A stretch of DNA of 64,000 bases from Erysipelotrichaceae bacterium 66202529 (GTDB lineage: Bacteria > Bacillota_I > Bacilli_A > Erysipelotrichales > Erysipelotrichaceae): the NCBI GenBank assembly GCA_017161075.1, contig CP046174.1, positions 2,666,001 through 2,730,000 on the forward strand, written 5' to 3'. Positions 51,388-59,504 of the stretch are shown piece by piece. Positions within the stretch are counted from its first letter, which is position 1, and every line of letters begins with the position of its first letter. The notes beneath the pieces were generated by a model that made no database searches, had not been told where the DNA came from, and saw nothing but the letters and a program-made list of their open reading frames with translations. The translations under genes were made by a program, and so were the position numbers.

Positions 51388-51778
51388 AAATCGGCGCGTC
51401 CGTGTGTATAGTGCCACCTTCTGTTTTAACACATCCCTAATAAATAAAGTTTTATCCACATAATAATAATCCTTATCTATCAGCTCTTTGAAATTTTCTA
51501 TTCCAATTGGCAATGCCCGCATAGTATCAGTTCCTGTTCCTTTATGCCTATTATATCCTGTAAACAAGCGGTTTACAACTGCATAATCCTTAGATTATTT
51601 CGTATTGATATGTTTATTCACTCATTAAAATACCCTTACCTCCAAATTATAAAAACATAGCATCACCACTGTGACAATGCTATGTATCTTTTCATGATTG
51701 CAGCTGCGAATGCCAGAACCACCTTATCTGTAAGGCACAGCCTTTTTTCTTATCCTACTGCATTTGTATATCCTGCTA

Positions 51779-52243
51779 TCAGCCGATCTTATATTTCAGC
51801 TTATATGTCTTTCCTTCGCTCTCATCATCAAAATATTCCGTATAGCTCAGCATAATTTTCTTTGTTGAAGAAGCTATGATGAAAATTAGACAGCCGTTGA
51901 TTTCCTCCTGCGGCTTCAGGGCATATTCATCTGGCAGCTGATTGCGGATACCAAAATTATCCTCTGCCTCAAAGGGGCCCTCATTATCAAAGGTTATCAT
52001 GAAGTCATCCTTATACATGGTCAGGATTTCATTGGTTATATTCCGTATTGTCACATGCAGCTTTATAAACCTTGCGCCGTCATCAACGATAAAGTCTTTA
52101 AGCTCCTTTCCGCACAGCTCGATCCGCTGCAGCTTGCATGTAAAAAAAATGGTTTGAAATTCATTGATCATCGCCTGATTCGGACAATAATCCGAGGTCA
52201 GGAGAATATTATGCTTCTGTTGTTCATGTTGAATGATTTCCAT
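51779..52243 (-). CDS. DUF4352-like protein
   Basis: 154 residues from the ATG at 52243 (GAGAGGTG upstream); a GTG three codons earlier is the alternative. The middle has the typical DUF4352 Ig-like pattern FIKLHVTIRNITNEILTMYKDDFMITFDNEG (residues ~55-87) and ends with a strand pair containing FIIASSTKKIMLSYTEYF. Members are usually lipoproteins or exported; this one has no signal peptide and appears cytoplasmic or truncated at its front. Function unknown. It stands alone between the broken ATPase gene and the amidohydrolase-like gene. Confidence 0.65.
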   Translation of the reverse strand: MEIIQHEQQKHNILLTSDYCPNQAMINEFQTIFFTCKLQRIELCGKELKDFIVDDGARFIKLHVTIRNITNEILTMYKDDFMITFDNEGPFEAEDNFGIRNQLPDEYALKPQEEINGCLIFIIASSTKKIMLSYTEYFDDESEGKTYKLKYKIG

Positions 52244-52300
52244 TGTTTTCACCTCTCTACCATACTATATGATAAGAAACCGGAAAACTGTCGAATTTCC

Positions 52301-53035
52301 TCATGAAATAAGAATATTTGGAAAGACGCGGATGCCTTTTTTTATCACCTGGGAAAGGTGCTGTGCCCCAAGCGTATGAAACAGAGCGTGAATATCGCTA
52401 TGTGCAAACAACAGAATATCAGCCTGCGCATGTCTGTGAATACAGCCCAGCTCCTTTCGGTTGAGCGCCTGTGCCGGCCAGCAGGTCAGTGCCTGTAGCA
52501 GCTGCCAGCTGTCATAGCGCTCTGCAATACCCAATAGCTGTGCAGCACTCAACTGATCGTGGATGGGATATTTCCCAGCAGCGCTGATACAAAACCTGCC
52601 GCTATATGTCCGCTTCTTTTTTTCCAGCTCCACATACGGATAGACGATTGGAAGCTGTTTACTCATCGGATTTGTAATTTCAATATACGGCTGTGCGGTA
52701 AGAGAGGGATACAGTGCCGGATGAGCCAGCGTCAGTGTCCCATGATGCATATACTGCATACATTCCTCTAATTGCAGGCGAACACTGTCCCGTTTATCAA
52801 GGGGAGTCAGCTGCGCTTCTACCTCGATAAATCCAGGCACTGCAATGTGTCCTCTGCCATCCAGAATCCTTGTATCCTTATCTGCATATTCCTGCCAATG
52901 GCCACAGCCTACCGCAAGGATTTTATCATGATGAACCGCAATAAAGGCATGCTGAAAAACAACGGGAAGTCCGTTGACCTTATCCATGGTATATACCCTT
53001 TCCAGATTTATGATTAGCAGTGTAGCATGTTTCAT
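52301..53035 (-). CDS. Amidohydrolase-like protein lacking the metal-binding core
   Basis: 244 residues from the ATG at 53035 (GAGGG upstream). The front resembles imidazolonepropionase/amidohydrolases: LLIINLERVYTM, FIAVHHDKILAVG, ILDGRGHIAVPGFIEVEAQLTPL. The family's metal motif at this place is PGFVDxHxH; here it is PGFIEVEAQL, without His. The middle barrel is much shortened, and the end resembles the family's C-terminal beta-sandwich return (ALNRKELGCIHRHAQADILLFAHSDIHALFHTLGAQHLSQVIKKG), where HutI-type enzymes have GxLxxGxxADLxxW. Catalysis is unlikely. It may be a degenerate or neofunctionalised protein; there are no hut genes nearby. Confidence 0.65.
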   Translation of the reverse strand: MKHATLLIINLERVYTMDKVNGLPVVFQHAFIAVHHDKILAVGCGHWQEYADKDTRILDGRGHIAVPGFIEVEAQLTPLDKRDSVRLQLEECMQYMHHGTLTLAHPALYPSLTAQPYIEITNPMSKQLPIVYPYVELEKKKRTYSGRFCISAAGKYPIHDQLSAAQLLGIAERYDSWQLLQALTCWPAQALNRKELGCIHRHAQADILLFAHSDIHALFHTLGAQHLSQVIKKGIRVFPNILIS

Positions 53036-53132
53036 AGCAGACATCCCTCGCATTGACTTCTCTTATTATACGTCAAAAATCACCGGATGGGAAAAGAATT
53101 ATGATATAATTGAACAGGAAGAGGTGAGATAT

Positions 53133-53996
53133 ATGCTGGATTGGCTGAAACATCTGTTAAAAAAAGAAGAACCATCGCTTACGGAACAAAAACCGGTGAT
53201 CATAACCATTCACGGCTATGGCAGAAGGCGCAGCAACGAGTTTGATAATTTTGCACAATGGGGTCGGCAGGACGGCTTTGATATTGTGCAGTTTGATATG
53301 TATGATCTGTTTGACGAACAGGATCATGACTGGATGCAGTGGGTATCCAGAGCCAAGGAGGTTGTCGATTCCTATAAGGACAGCGGCAGAGATATCTACC
53401 TGGCAGGCTTTTCCATGGGAGGTGTCATTGCCTCCTACCTGGCTGTCGTTTGCTCTGTGAAACGGCTGCTGCTTCTGGCTCCTGCGTTCAGCTATATGAA
53501 TGTGGATATCATCACCGGTGTCATTACGAAATCCGCATCTACGCTGATGGGAAATGAAAAAAAGGAGGAAATACAGCTCCCGCGTTCCTTTTACGGCGCC
53601 TTTACCGAGCTTGTCAAGAATCTGAAAAAATATATCGGCTTCGTGGAATGTCCGGTCTGTATGATTCATGGGGATATGGATGAGGTCATTTCTGTAAAAA
53701 GCTCCTTATGGGCTTATAACAAGCTGCCCCATACCCGCAAAAAGCTGATTCTTTTGCATGAAGGGCATCACCGCCTATTGATGGATGAAGGTGTCAGCTG
53801 GACCTGCTATCAGAATATGAAGCTGTTTTTCCAGGGGCTTCTGCTGCCGGATGAGGAGCCGGAAATGGCAGCGGATATCATGCCTGCATTACTGGAAGAA
53901 AAAAAGCGGAGGGAACACGCCTTACAGCCGCAGGATCCAGGGTTGAAAACCTTTCGTGAAGAGGATGCTGAAAAACAGAGTACTGATAGCCGCTAA
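53133..53996 (+). CDS. Alpha/beta hydrolase, carboxylesterase-like
   Basis: 287 residues from the ATG at 53133, with GGAAGAGGTGAG upstream; earlier in-frame ATGs lie in the divergent gene and are not used. The hydrolase fold is clear: VIITIHGYGRRRSNEFDNFAQWG near residue 22, nucleophile elbow LAGFSMGGVIAS near 91 (Ser), acid CPVCMIHGDMDEV near 175, and His in LHEGHHRLLMDEG near 205. Substrate unknown. A charged, non-conserved tail of ~40 residues follows. It is divergent from the amidohydrolase-like gene. Confidence 0.87.
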   Translation: MLDWLKHLLKKEEPSLTEQKPVIITIHGYGRRRSNEFDNFAQWGRQDGFDIVQFDMYDLFDEQDHDWMQWVSRAKEVVDSYKDSGRDIYLAGFSMGGVIASYLAVVCSVKRLLLLAPAFSYMNVDIITGVITKSASTLMGNEKKEEIQLPRSFYGAFTELVKNLKKYIGFVECPVCMIHGDMDEVISVKSSLWAYNKLPHTRKKLILLHEGHHRLLMDEGVSWTCYQNMKLFFQGLLLPDEEPEMAADIMPALLEEKKRREHALQPQDPGLKTFREEDAEKQSTDSR

Positions 53997-54210
53997 ATAG
54001 ATGGCGGTGTTAATGCGCAGCTTTGTCACATTTTTTGAATACTTTGGTTTTAATACAGTGTCATATTACAGACATCATAGATAAATCGGCTTTCCGCTTC
54101 TACCTGTATACAAAAGGAGTATTTCTTTGCCGCTGCTTCCTAACGGCGAAAAAACACTCCTTTTCTTTTCTATGGTTCCTGTACAAGGCTTTGGTAACAC
54201 TGTTACTGGC

Positions 54211-55251
54211 TTACAATTTCTGTCCGCAGGTACTGCAAAATTTACTATCCGCCTCTACTTCCTCCCCGCACTGCGGGCAGTATTTCTTCGTAATAAGAGA
54301 GGCCCCGCATTCACAGCAGAATTTAGCCTCCTCCTTATTCAGTTCTCCGCAGTTCGGACATTTGATACGAATCACTTCCTTGACAACCGACTCCTGCGGC
54401 TGTGCAGCAGCGGTATTCATCTGCTGGGCAAAGGCAAATCCTGCGCCAAGTCCTGCAATACCTCCGCTTTGCTGTGCTGCATCCCGCATTGCCCGAGACT
54501 GCTGCCACTGCTGGAAATTCTGCATATTTCCACTGACTAAATTGATTCCTGACTGCTCATCGATAAATTTCTCAACCTCCTCGGGAAGCGAGATATTTTC
54601 AATATTGATCATCAGCAGACTGATTCCCATCGTTTCCATTTTCTCATTCGCACTGTCTCTGGCAGCTTCGGAAATCTCACGAAGCTTGCTTGCTAGCTCT
54701 ACAACACGTATTTTTTCCTCGGCGATGACATCAATCAGACTTTCAATCACAATTGAACGTACAAACTCAATTACATCCTCTGTCTGATAGATCATCTGTA
54801 CACCAACCAGTTCGCGCATGAACTTCTCAACATCCACAACCCGTAGAGAGAATGTTCCAAAACCGCGTACTCGAACCACACCGAAAGTAGGATCCTCTAT
54901 GATAAACGGGTTCTTCGTTCCCCACTTGTTATCTGTCAGTGCCTTTAGGCTGACAAAAAACAGATCACTGATAATCGGGGAGCGAAAGCCGTATTTCCAG
55001 CTCTGCAGTGTGGAAAGAATCGGCAGGTTCTCCGTATTCAGTGTATAGGAGCCTGCGGAAAATACATCTGCCAGTTCCCCCTTGTTCATAAATACTGCAG
55101 CCTGACTTTCTCTGACAATTAGCTTTGCCCCCTGCTTAATTTCATTATCACGGCTATTTCTCTGATATTTTAAAACAATCAGGTTATTCATGTCCCTATC
55201 ATTTTCAATTACATCAATAAATTGCCCCATCAAAAGATCACTGAATCCCAT
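54211..55251 (-). CDS. SPFH-domain protein with C-terminal zinc ribbons
   Basis: 346 residues with AGGAGG before the start. The virion core/YdjI-like SPFH family: IKQGAKLIVRESQAAVFMNKGELADVFSAGSYTLNTENLPILSTLQSWKYGFRSP near the start, then the helical SPFH tail (KLREISEAARDSANEKMETMGISLLMINIENISLPEEVEKFIDEQ). The C-terminal ~60 residues carry paired CxxC ribbons (IKCPNCGELN, AKFCCECG, KYCPQCGEEV, SKFCSTCGQ). Such proteins act on membranes in stress responses in Bacillus. It is followed, 12 nt upstream on the map, by a TM2 protein with the same type of ribbon, so the two are likely co-transcribed. Confidence 0.88.
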   Translation of the reverse strand: MGFSDLLMGQFIDVIENDRDMNNLIVLKYQRNSRDNEIKQGAKLIVRESQAAVFMNKGELADVFSAGSYTLNTENLPILSTLQSWKYGFRSPIISDLFFVSLKALTDNKWGTKNPFIIEDPTFGVVRVRGFGTFSLRVVDVEKFMRELVGVQMIYQTEDVIEFVRSIVIESLIDVIAEEKIRVVELASKLREISEAARDSANEKMETMGISLLMINIENISLPEEVEKFIDEQSGINLVSGNMQNFQQWQQSRAMRDAAQQSGGIAGLGAGFAFAQQMNTAAAQPQESVVKEVIRIKCPNCGELNKEEAKFCCECGASLITKKYCPQCGEEVEADSKFCSTCGQKL

Positions 55252-55263
55252 TAGCTTATCCTC

Positions 55264-55626
55264 CTATCGTACAATATAATCACCGTTTGCATCCTTAAAT
55301 TTATTGGTAGCTATCATGAACAGGTCATAAAACCAGCCAAGCATAAAAAAACCCATAGTTACCATATATAGCAACGCACGTCCCCATTTTCCCGTATAAA
55401 AATTATGAAGGCCCAGGGGACCGCTGAACAAGGCAAGCAAAAACGTCACCATTTTGCTTTTATCACTGTCATGAATTTCTCGTCCTTTTCCCTGCTCTGT
55501 TTTCTTCTGTCTTACTGCTTCCTGCTGCACTGCATCCATCGCTACATCGTAATCTGTATTCTCACTGCCGCAGTATGGACAGCATCTGCTGTTTTCAATC
55601 TCTGCACCACATTGCTTACATTTCAT
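55264..55626 (-). CDS. TM2-domain protein with zinc ribbon
   Basis: 120 residues. An N-terminal zinc ribbon (KCKQCGAEIENSRCCPYCGSEN, four Cys) is followed by a polar linker and a TM2 domain: VTFLLALFSGPLGLHNFYTGKWGRALLYMVTMGFFMLGWFYDLFMI, with the characteristic G-x-hydrophobic-G-x-HxFY segment. TM2 proteins are two-pass membrane proteins of unknown function, often next to zinc-ribbon or SPFH genes, as here. Good ribosome site AAGGAGAG. Confidence 0.85.
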   Translation of the reverse strand: MKCKQCGAEIENSRCCPYCGSENTDYDVAMDAVQQEAVRQKKTEQGKGREIHDSDKSKMVTFLLALFSGPLGLHNFYTGKWGRALLYMVTMGFFMLGWFYDLFMIATNKFKDANGDYIVR

Positions 55627-55819
55627 TATGTTCTCTCCTTACCTTACTCTAATATTATACAGTGAACTTGTTCGCTGTGCAATTCATTTCACTACGCATT
55701 TTCCACAGGACTATAAAAACAGAAGCTTTACTCTGCTTCCATTTTAATAATAGTATATGTGAAAATATGATACAGCGGCAGCTGTAAATTCCGATTGACC
55801 GAAATTTGTCTGTTTCTGT

Positions 55820-56485
55820 CTATTTTCCCGCAATATTACGCTCATAAAATTTCTCATAAACGTTTGTAAAGAAATTTCCCTTGCCTGTTTTATGATAGCG
55901 CATAATCAGCAGTGTCAACAGGATACCTGCCACAGTTGCACATAAAACATCGGTTATTGTATCATGCACTCCTTGCGTATAGTGATTGATACAGTCATTG
56001 TTGAAGAAGATCAGCATGGCATACTCATAAAATTCCCAAATTTCTCCAACCGCGATATTCACCGCATTGATAAACACCAGAAACACATGATAATCCTTCT
56101 TATCCGGAAAGGTATTGGTCTTTTTCAGATAAAAATACAAAATTACCGCCAGTGTGGTAATGAACCAGCCACTTGAAAAATGCAGTACCTTATCAAAGCC
56201 CAGATAGGAATACCAGTGATAGCTGCTTCCGATCAGTGATGCGAAATACGTAAAAACCGTCGATACGATATAGATTTCATAAACCGGCTTAAAATGCAGC
56301 AGCTTGAATGCCACTGGTACAATCAGTGGTGTCAGCATCGCCACAAAGCCCATTCCAAGTGCATTATAGTCCTGAATCATGAAGTTGTGATACAGGGCAT
56401 ATACCAGTGTAACGATATAAATTGCCGCACAGATATAGAGAACCTTCTTCAGCAGGTTTTCACGGCGTTCCAACTTATCCGGCAT
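55820..56485 (-). CDS. YjdF/DUF2238-type integral membrane protein
   Basis: 221 residues, six or seven membrane helices. The conserved acidic and histidine motifs of the family are present: GFDKVLHFSSGWFI, VAVGEIWEFYEYAML-like segment (AVNIAVGEIWEFYEYAM, residues ~140-156), and QGVHDTITDVLCATVAG near 167. These look like metal or lipid-head contacts, but the function is unknown. It overlaps pncB by 11 nt and may be co-transcribed with the NAD salvage genes. Confidence 0.8.
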   Translation of the reverse strand: MPDKLERRENLLKKVLYICAAIYIVTLVYALYHNFMIQDYNALGMGFVAMLTPLIVPVAFKLLHFKPVYEIYIVSTVFTYFASLIGSSYHWYSYLGFDKVLHFSSGWFITTLAVILYFYLKKTNTFPDKKDYHVFLVFINAVNIAVGEIWEFYEYAMLIFFNNDCINHYTQGVHDTITDVLCATVAGILLTLLIMRYHKTGKGNFFTNVYEKFYERNIAGK

Positions 56486-57956
56486 GCTTTACATCCTCCA
56501 GCATTTTCAGCTTCAGCTCCAGCAGCTGCTTACTGAGATCCACATAATAGGTCTGCGGATATTCAAAGCGTAAAATCTCATCCCACATACAGGAAAATTC
56601 CTGTTCACTGTAGGTGCGGATTTGTTGAAGATCCGGTACCTCATACACCAACTCTCCATTTAAAAAGATCGGTTCCAGCAAATCGCGCAGAATATAGCTG
56701 CCACCTGCTATGGTCTTATTCTTCCAGCTGTTCATCTGATGGTAAATCGTCAAATCCCTGTTTGGATCAAGTGCCTCCCCGTGAATCGTCATAATATCCC
56801 CTACTGCCTTGCCGCTTTCCTTATCGTAGATGCGGTACAGGTCTTTATAGCCGGGATTGGTTACCTTTTCAACATTTTCGCTGACCTTTATTTTTGGAAT
56901 CATCGTATCTCCGTCAAAGATAGAGCTCATTTTATATACACCGCCGAATACCGGTGCGGATTTACTGCAAACCAGGTTTTCACCAACCCCCATGCTGTTG
57001 ATCTGCGCCCCCTGTGAAATCAGGGATTGGATCAGATATTCATCCAGAGAGTTGGAAATCACGATATTGCAGTCCTCCATACCCGCCTCATCCAGAGCCT
57101 TGCGGATTTTTTTAGACAGATATGCCATATCGCCGCTGTCAATACGCACACCCTGCAAACGATAGCCGTTGGGCTCCAGATATTCCTTTGCGACCCGAAT
57201 GGCATTCACAAGACCACTCTTGAGCGTATTATAGGTATCCAGCAATACAGTACAGCTATCAGGATAGGTTTTCGCATATGCCAGAAATGCATCGTATTCA
57301 CTGTCAAAGGATTGCACAAAGGAATGTGCCATAGTACCAAGTACCGGCATGCCGAATTTCTGCCCGGCATAGGTGGTTGCCGTACCTGCAACACCGCCAA
57401 TAAAGGCGGCTCTTGCCCCGTAATTGGCCGCATCGAAATTATGTGCACGACGGGCACCGAATTCCATAATGGCTCTGCCCTGTGCAGCACGGACAATTCG
57501 TTTTGCCTTCGTCGCAATCAGCGTTTGATGATTCACACACAAAAGCATCGCGGTTTCCAGCAGCTGAGCCTCAATGATTTTCGCCTTTACGCGAATGAGC
57601 GGCTCATAAGGGAATACCGGGGTTCCCTCCTTCACTGCATAGATATCGCCGGTAAAAATAAAATGGCGCAAATAATCGAGAAATTCATCCGTAAAGCGGT
57701 TCAGTGAACGCAGATAGGCAATATCACTGTCCTCAAAATGCAGATTCTGAATATAGCCGATGATCTCCTCCAGTCCGGCAAATACCGCATAGCCTCCGCT
57801 ATCCGGGTTTCTGCGATAAAACAGATCAAAGGTGACAATACGATCCTTGTGATCGGAATTGAAGTAACACTGACTCATGGTCAGCTCATAAAAATCCATA
57901 ACCAGGCTTAAATTGCGCTCATCACGGAAATCGAATTTATAATCCAGGCTTTTCAT
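56475..57956 (-). CDS. pncB: Nicotinate phosphoribosyltransferase
   Basis: 493 residues. It joins nicotinic acid and PRPP to form nicotinate mononucleotide, an entry step of NAD salvage. Motifs: VMDFYELTMSQCYF near the start, GLEEIIGYIQNL, EFGARRAHNFDAANYGARAAFIGGVAGTATTYAG (residues ~170-205, including the phosphorylated-His region and PRPP contacts), LLDTYNTLKSG near 240, RLQGVRIDSGD near 273, and MGVGENLVCSKSAP near 330. Length is typical of Firmicute PncB. Overlaps the nicotinamidase-like gene by 4 nt. Confidence 0.95.
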   Translation of the reverse strand: MKSLDYKFDFRDERNLSLVMDFYELTMSQCYFNSDHKDRIVTFDLFYRRNPDSGGYAVFAGLEEIIGYIQNLHFEDSDIAYLRSLNRFTDEFLDYLRHFIFTGDIYAVKEGTPVFPYEPLIRVKAKIIEAQLLETAMLLCVNHQTLIATKAKRIVRAAQGRAIMEFGARRAHNFDAANYGARAAFIGGVAGTATTYAGQKFGMPVLGTMAHSFVQSFDSEYDAFLAYAKTYPDSCTVLLDTYNTLKSGLVNAIRVAKEYLEPNGYRLQGVRIDSGDMAYLSKKIRKALDEAGMEDCNIVISNSLDEYLIQSLISQGAQINSMGVGENLVCSKSAPVFGGVYKMSSIFDGDTMIPKIKVSENVEKVTNPGYKDLYRIYDKESGKAVGDIMTIHGEALDPNRDLTIYHQMNSWKNKTIAGGSYILRDLLEPIFLNGELVYEVPDLQQIRTYSEQEFSCMWDEILRFEYPQTYYVDLSKQLLELKLKMLEDVKHAG

Positions 57957-58585
57957 AGGCTGTCCTCTCTTTCCAGTTCGGAAACAATGCGGATACCGTT
58001 TGCCTCCATATTGCGGATACTGAATTCATTACAGGATATTGCATCATGAATACCGTCAATATGATACGTATCAACACAGTTCAGCGGCACAAGAATGCGC
58101 TGCTCTGTCTTATTATGCTCATTCAGCCATGCGTTCAGACATAAAGCAAATTGCAAAATGCAAATATCCGTACAGCAGCCGGTGATTACGATATCTCGGT
58201 AATCATCCAGGCGTTCCTTCAGAAAGCTTTGAAAATCCGGACATGTAAAGGTATTTGTAGAATTTTTCCGCATCAGCTCCTGTACATGCGGCTTTAATTC
58301 CTGAATGACCTCACTTTCTATCGTCCCTGTTACACAATGGGAGGGATAGGAAATAAATTCACGTGTTTTCGGTGGATGGGAATCGGCAATGAAAATAACA
58401 CGCTGCTGTGCATCCCTGATCAGATTCTCAATATTGGGGGTCACCTCATGGATTGCTTCATCATGCAAAGCCCCCGTATGCACGAACCCTTCAATCATAT
58501 CCACAACAAATACGATGGGATCCTTCAGCTCTTTCATTGAAAGAGGTGCGTATGCTTCTAAAAACTGTTCACTTACTCTAGCCAT
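57953..58585 (-). CDS. Nicotinamidase-like cysteine hydrolase
   Basis: 210 residues, isochorismatase superfamily. The catalytic Asp is in IVFVVDMIEGFVHTGAL near residue 29, Lys in RKNSTNTFTCPDFQ near 108, and Cys in DIVITGCCTDICILQFALCLNAWLNEHNKTEQRILVPLNC near 137. It would convert nicotinamide to nicotinic acid, the substrate of the adjacent PncB. The 4-nt overlap (ATGA) with pncB supports the pathway call. It is longer and divergent relative to E. coli PncA, so substrate is likely but not proven. Confidence 0.85.
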   Translation of the reverse strand: MARVSEQFLEAYAPLSMKELKDPIVFVVDMIEGFVHTGALHDEAIHEVTPNIENLIRDAQQRVIFIADSHPPKTREFISYPSHCVTGTIESEVIQELKPHVQELMRKNSTNTFTCPDFQSFLKERLDDYRDIVITGCCTDICILQFALCLNAWLNEHNKTEQRILVPLNCVDTYHIDGIHDAISCNEFSIRNMEANGIRIVSELEREDSL

Positions 58586-58812
58586 GGGAATCTCCTTTAA
58601 AATTTTACTTATACGATATTTATTATAGTCTTTTTTTCTTCAATTTGAAACAGAATGCGAAAAATTTCATTCCCTGTTATATATGCTGTACGCACATTAT
58701 AGAACAATACCTGAAGTATACCGATAGAAAAAAAACGCTTTGACAGCCTCTCCTGCATAATATAAAGGGAGAATATACATTGCATCCGGTAGGAAAGATA
58801 AAACACACAGAA

Positions 58813-59286
58813 TCAGCTATTTTTGGAGCATTTTGCCGCATCTATGGCAAGGACGATCATCAGACAAAGCAGTGCATGTCCCTGCTGGCGGATATCCAGT
58901 ACATACGTATCCGTAACATGAAAAAGCTCCTTGCTGGCCTGCATGATGATGCCCTGGGATTCGCTGATTACATCGTATTCTCACTCCATAAAATTTCCAT
59001 GAATCGTCCAATCATTGCAGGACAGATGAAACTTTGGTCGGAAGAATGAAAATTCTTTTTCTATATAGCCGATACAAGCATCATTCATATACATGCGAAA
59101 GCGTGGCAGAAAGGTAAAGACCTCTTCTTTGATTTCTCCCAGCTGTTCCTGATATGCATTATAGATTATCAACCGGTGTCCCCAGGCCAGCCTTCCCTCC
59201 ACCGTATAAACTGTATTCCCGTTTTCATCATATATGTCATAGCTGTCGAACCAGCTAAACATCCGCTGTTTAAATAATAATTTCAT
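58813..59286 (-). pseudogene. LURP-one-related protein with an in-frame TGA at a tryptophan position
   Basis: From the ATG at 59286 the frame reads MKLLFKQRMFSWFDSYDIYD and continues through VYTVEGRLAWGHRLIIYNA and FHLSCNDWTIHGNFME, then a TGA at 58983-58981, then in the same frame EYDVISESQGIIMQASKELF and HVTDTYVLDIRQQGHALLCL to a TAA-less TGA stop at 58813. With the TGA read as Trp the protein has 157 residues, normal for the LURP-one (Tubby-like, YxjI) family, whose members here have GNFWGW…. A TGG to TGA change at Trp is the simplest explanation. Conventional reading gives a 101-residue truncated protein. Confidence 0.75.
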
Positions 59287-59504
59287 ACATTTGCCCCTTC
59301 CTTTACTTTCCATTATACAGGAAAAAGCGGCAAAAGAAAAACGGAAAGCATACCATGGCAAAGGGTTCTTATGCTCTTACAGCAGTATTGCTTGCGGTAT
59401 ACAGGCATTGAATCACTTATTGGTGACAGCTTCCCTGTATTTCTAAATTATCCGCTATTCTTAATTAGCATAAGAGCCTGTTTGTATGCAATCCGTTGCT
59501 TTCC

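Larger units (their letters stand above)
49749..51522 (-). pseudogene. AAA-ATPase/PD-(D/E)XK nuclease-like gene interrupted by five short hairpin insertions
   Basis: This gene belongs to the AAA-ATPase_like/PDDEXK_9 (DUF1703) family. Reading from ATG 51522 the N terminus is MRALPIGIENFKELIDKDYY and YVDKTLFI. It then breaks in RRF|GKT (Walker A) and beside the MSML motif, in LLIDE|YD (Walker B), and in EW|YDGY; an in-frame extra heptapeptide follows KES. Removing five segments (53, 19, 20, 21 and 20 nt) yields exactly 547 codons (546 residues), with the phase correct at every junction. The reconstructed protein has Walker A near residue 45, Walker B near 173, RIAKES near 220, EWYDGY near 273 and the nuclease-like GLGRYDIAV…LVLELKV near 470. 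As read conventionally, it is four fragments. Family members are linked to mobile DNA or defence in some genomes, but their function is not established. Confidence 0.88.

Noticed and set aside
54023..54787. Long plus-strand frames opposite the SPFH gene
   Set aside because: They are shadows of the minus-strand gene, with no ribosome sites and no family pattern.
58981..58983. Genome-wide reassignment of TGA to tryptophan
   Set aside because: Several intact genes in the window stop at TGA, including the overlap-coupled pair at 3778.
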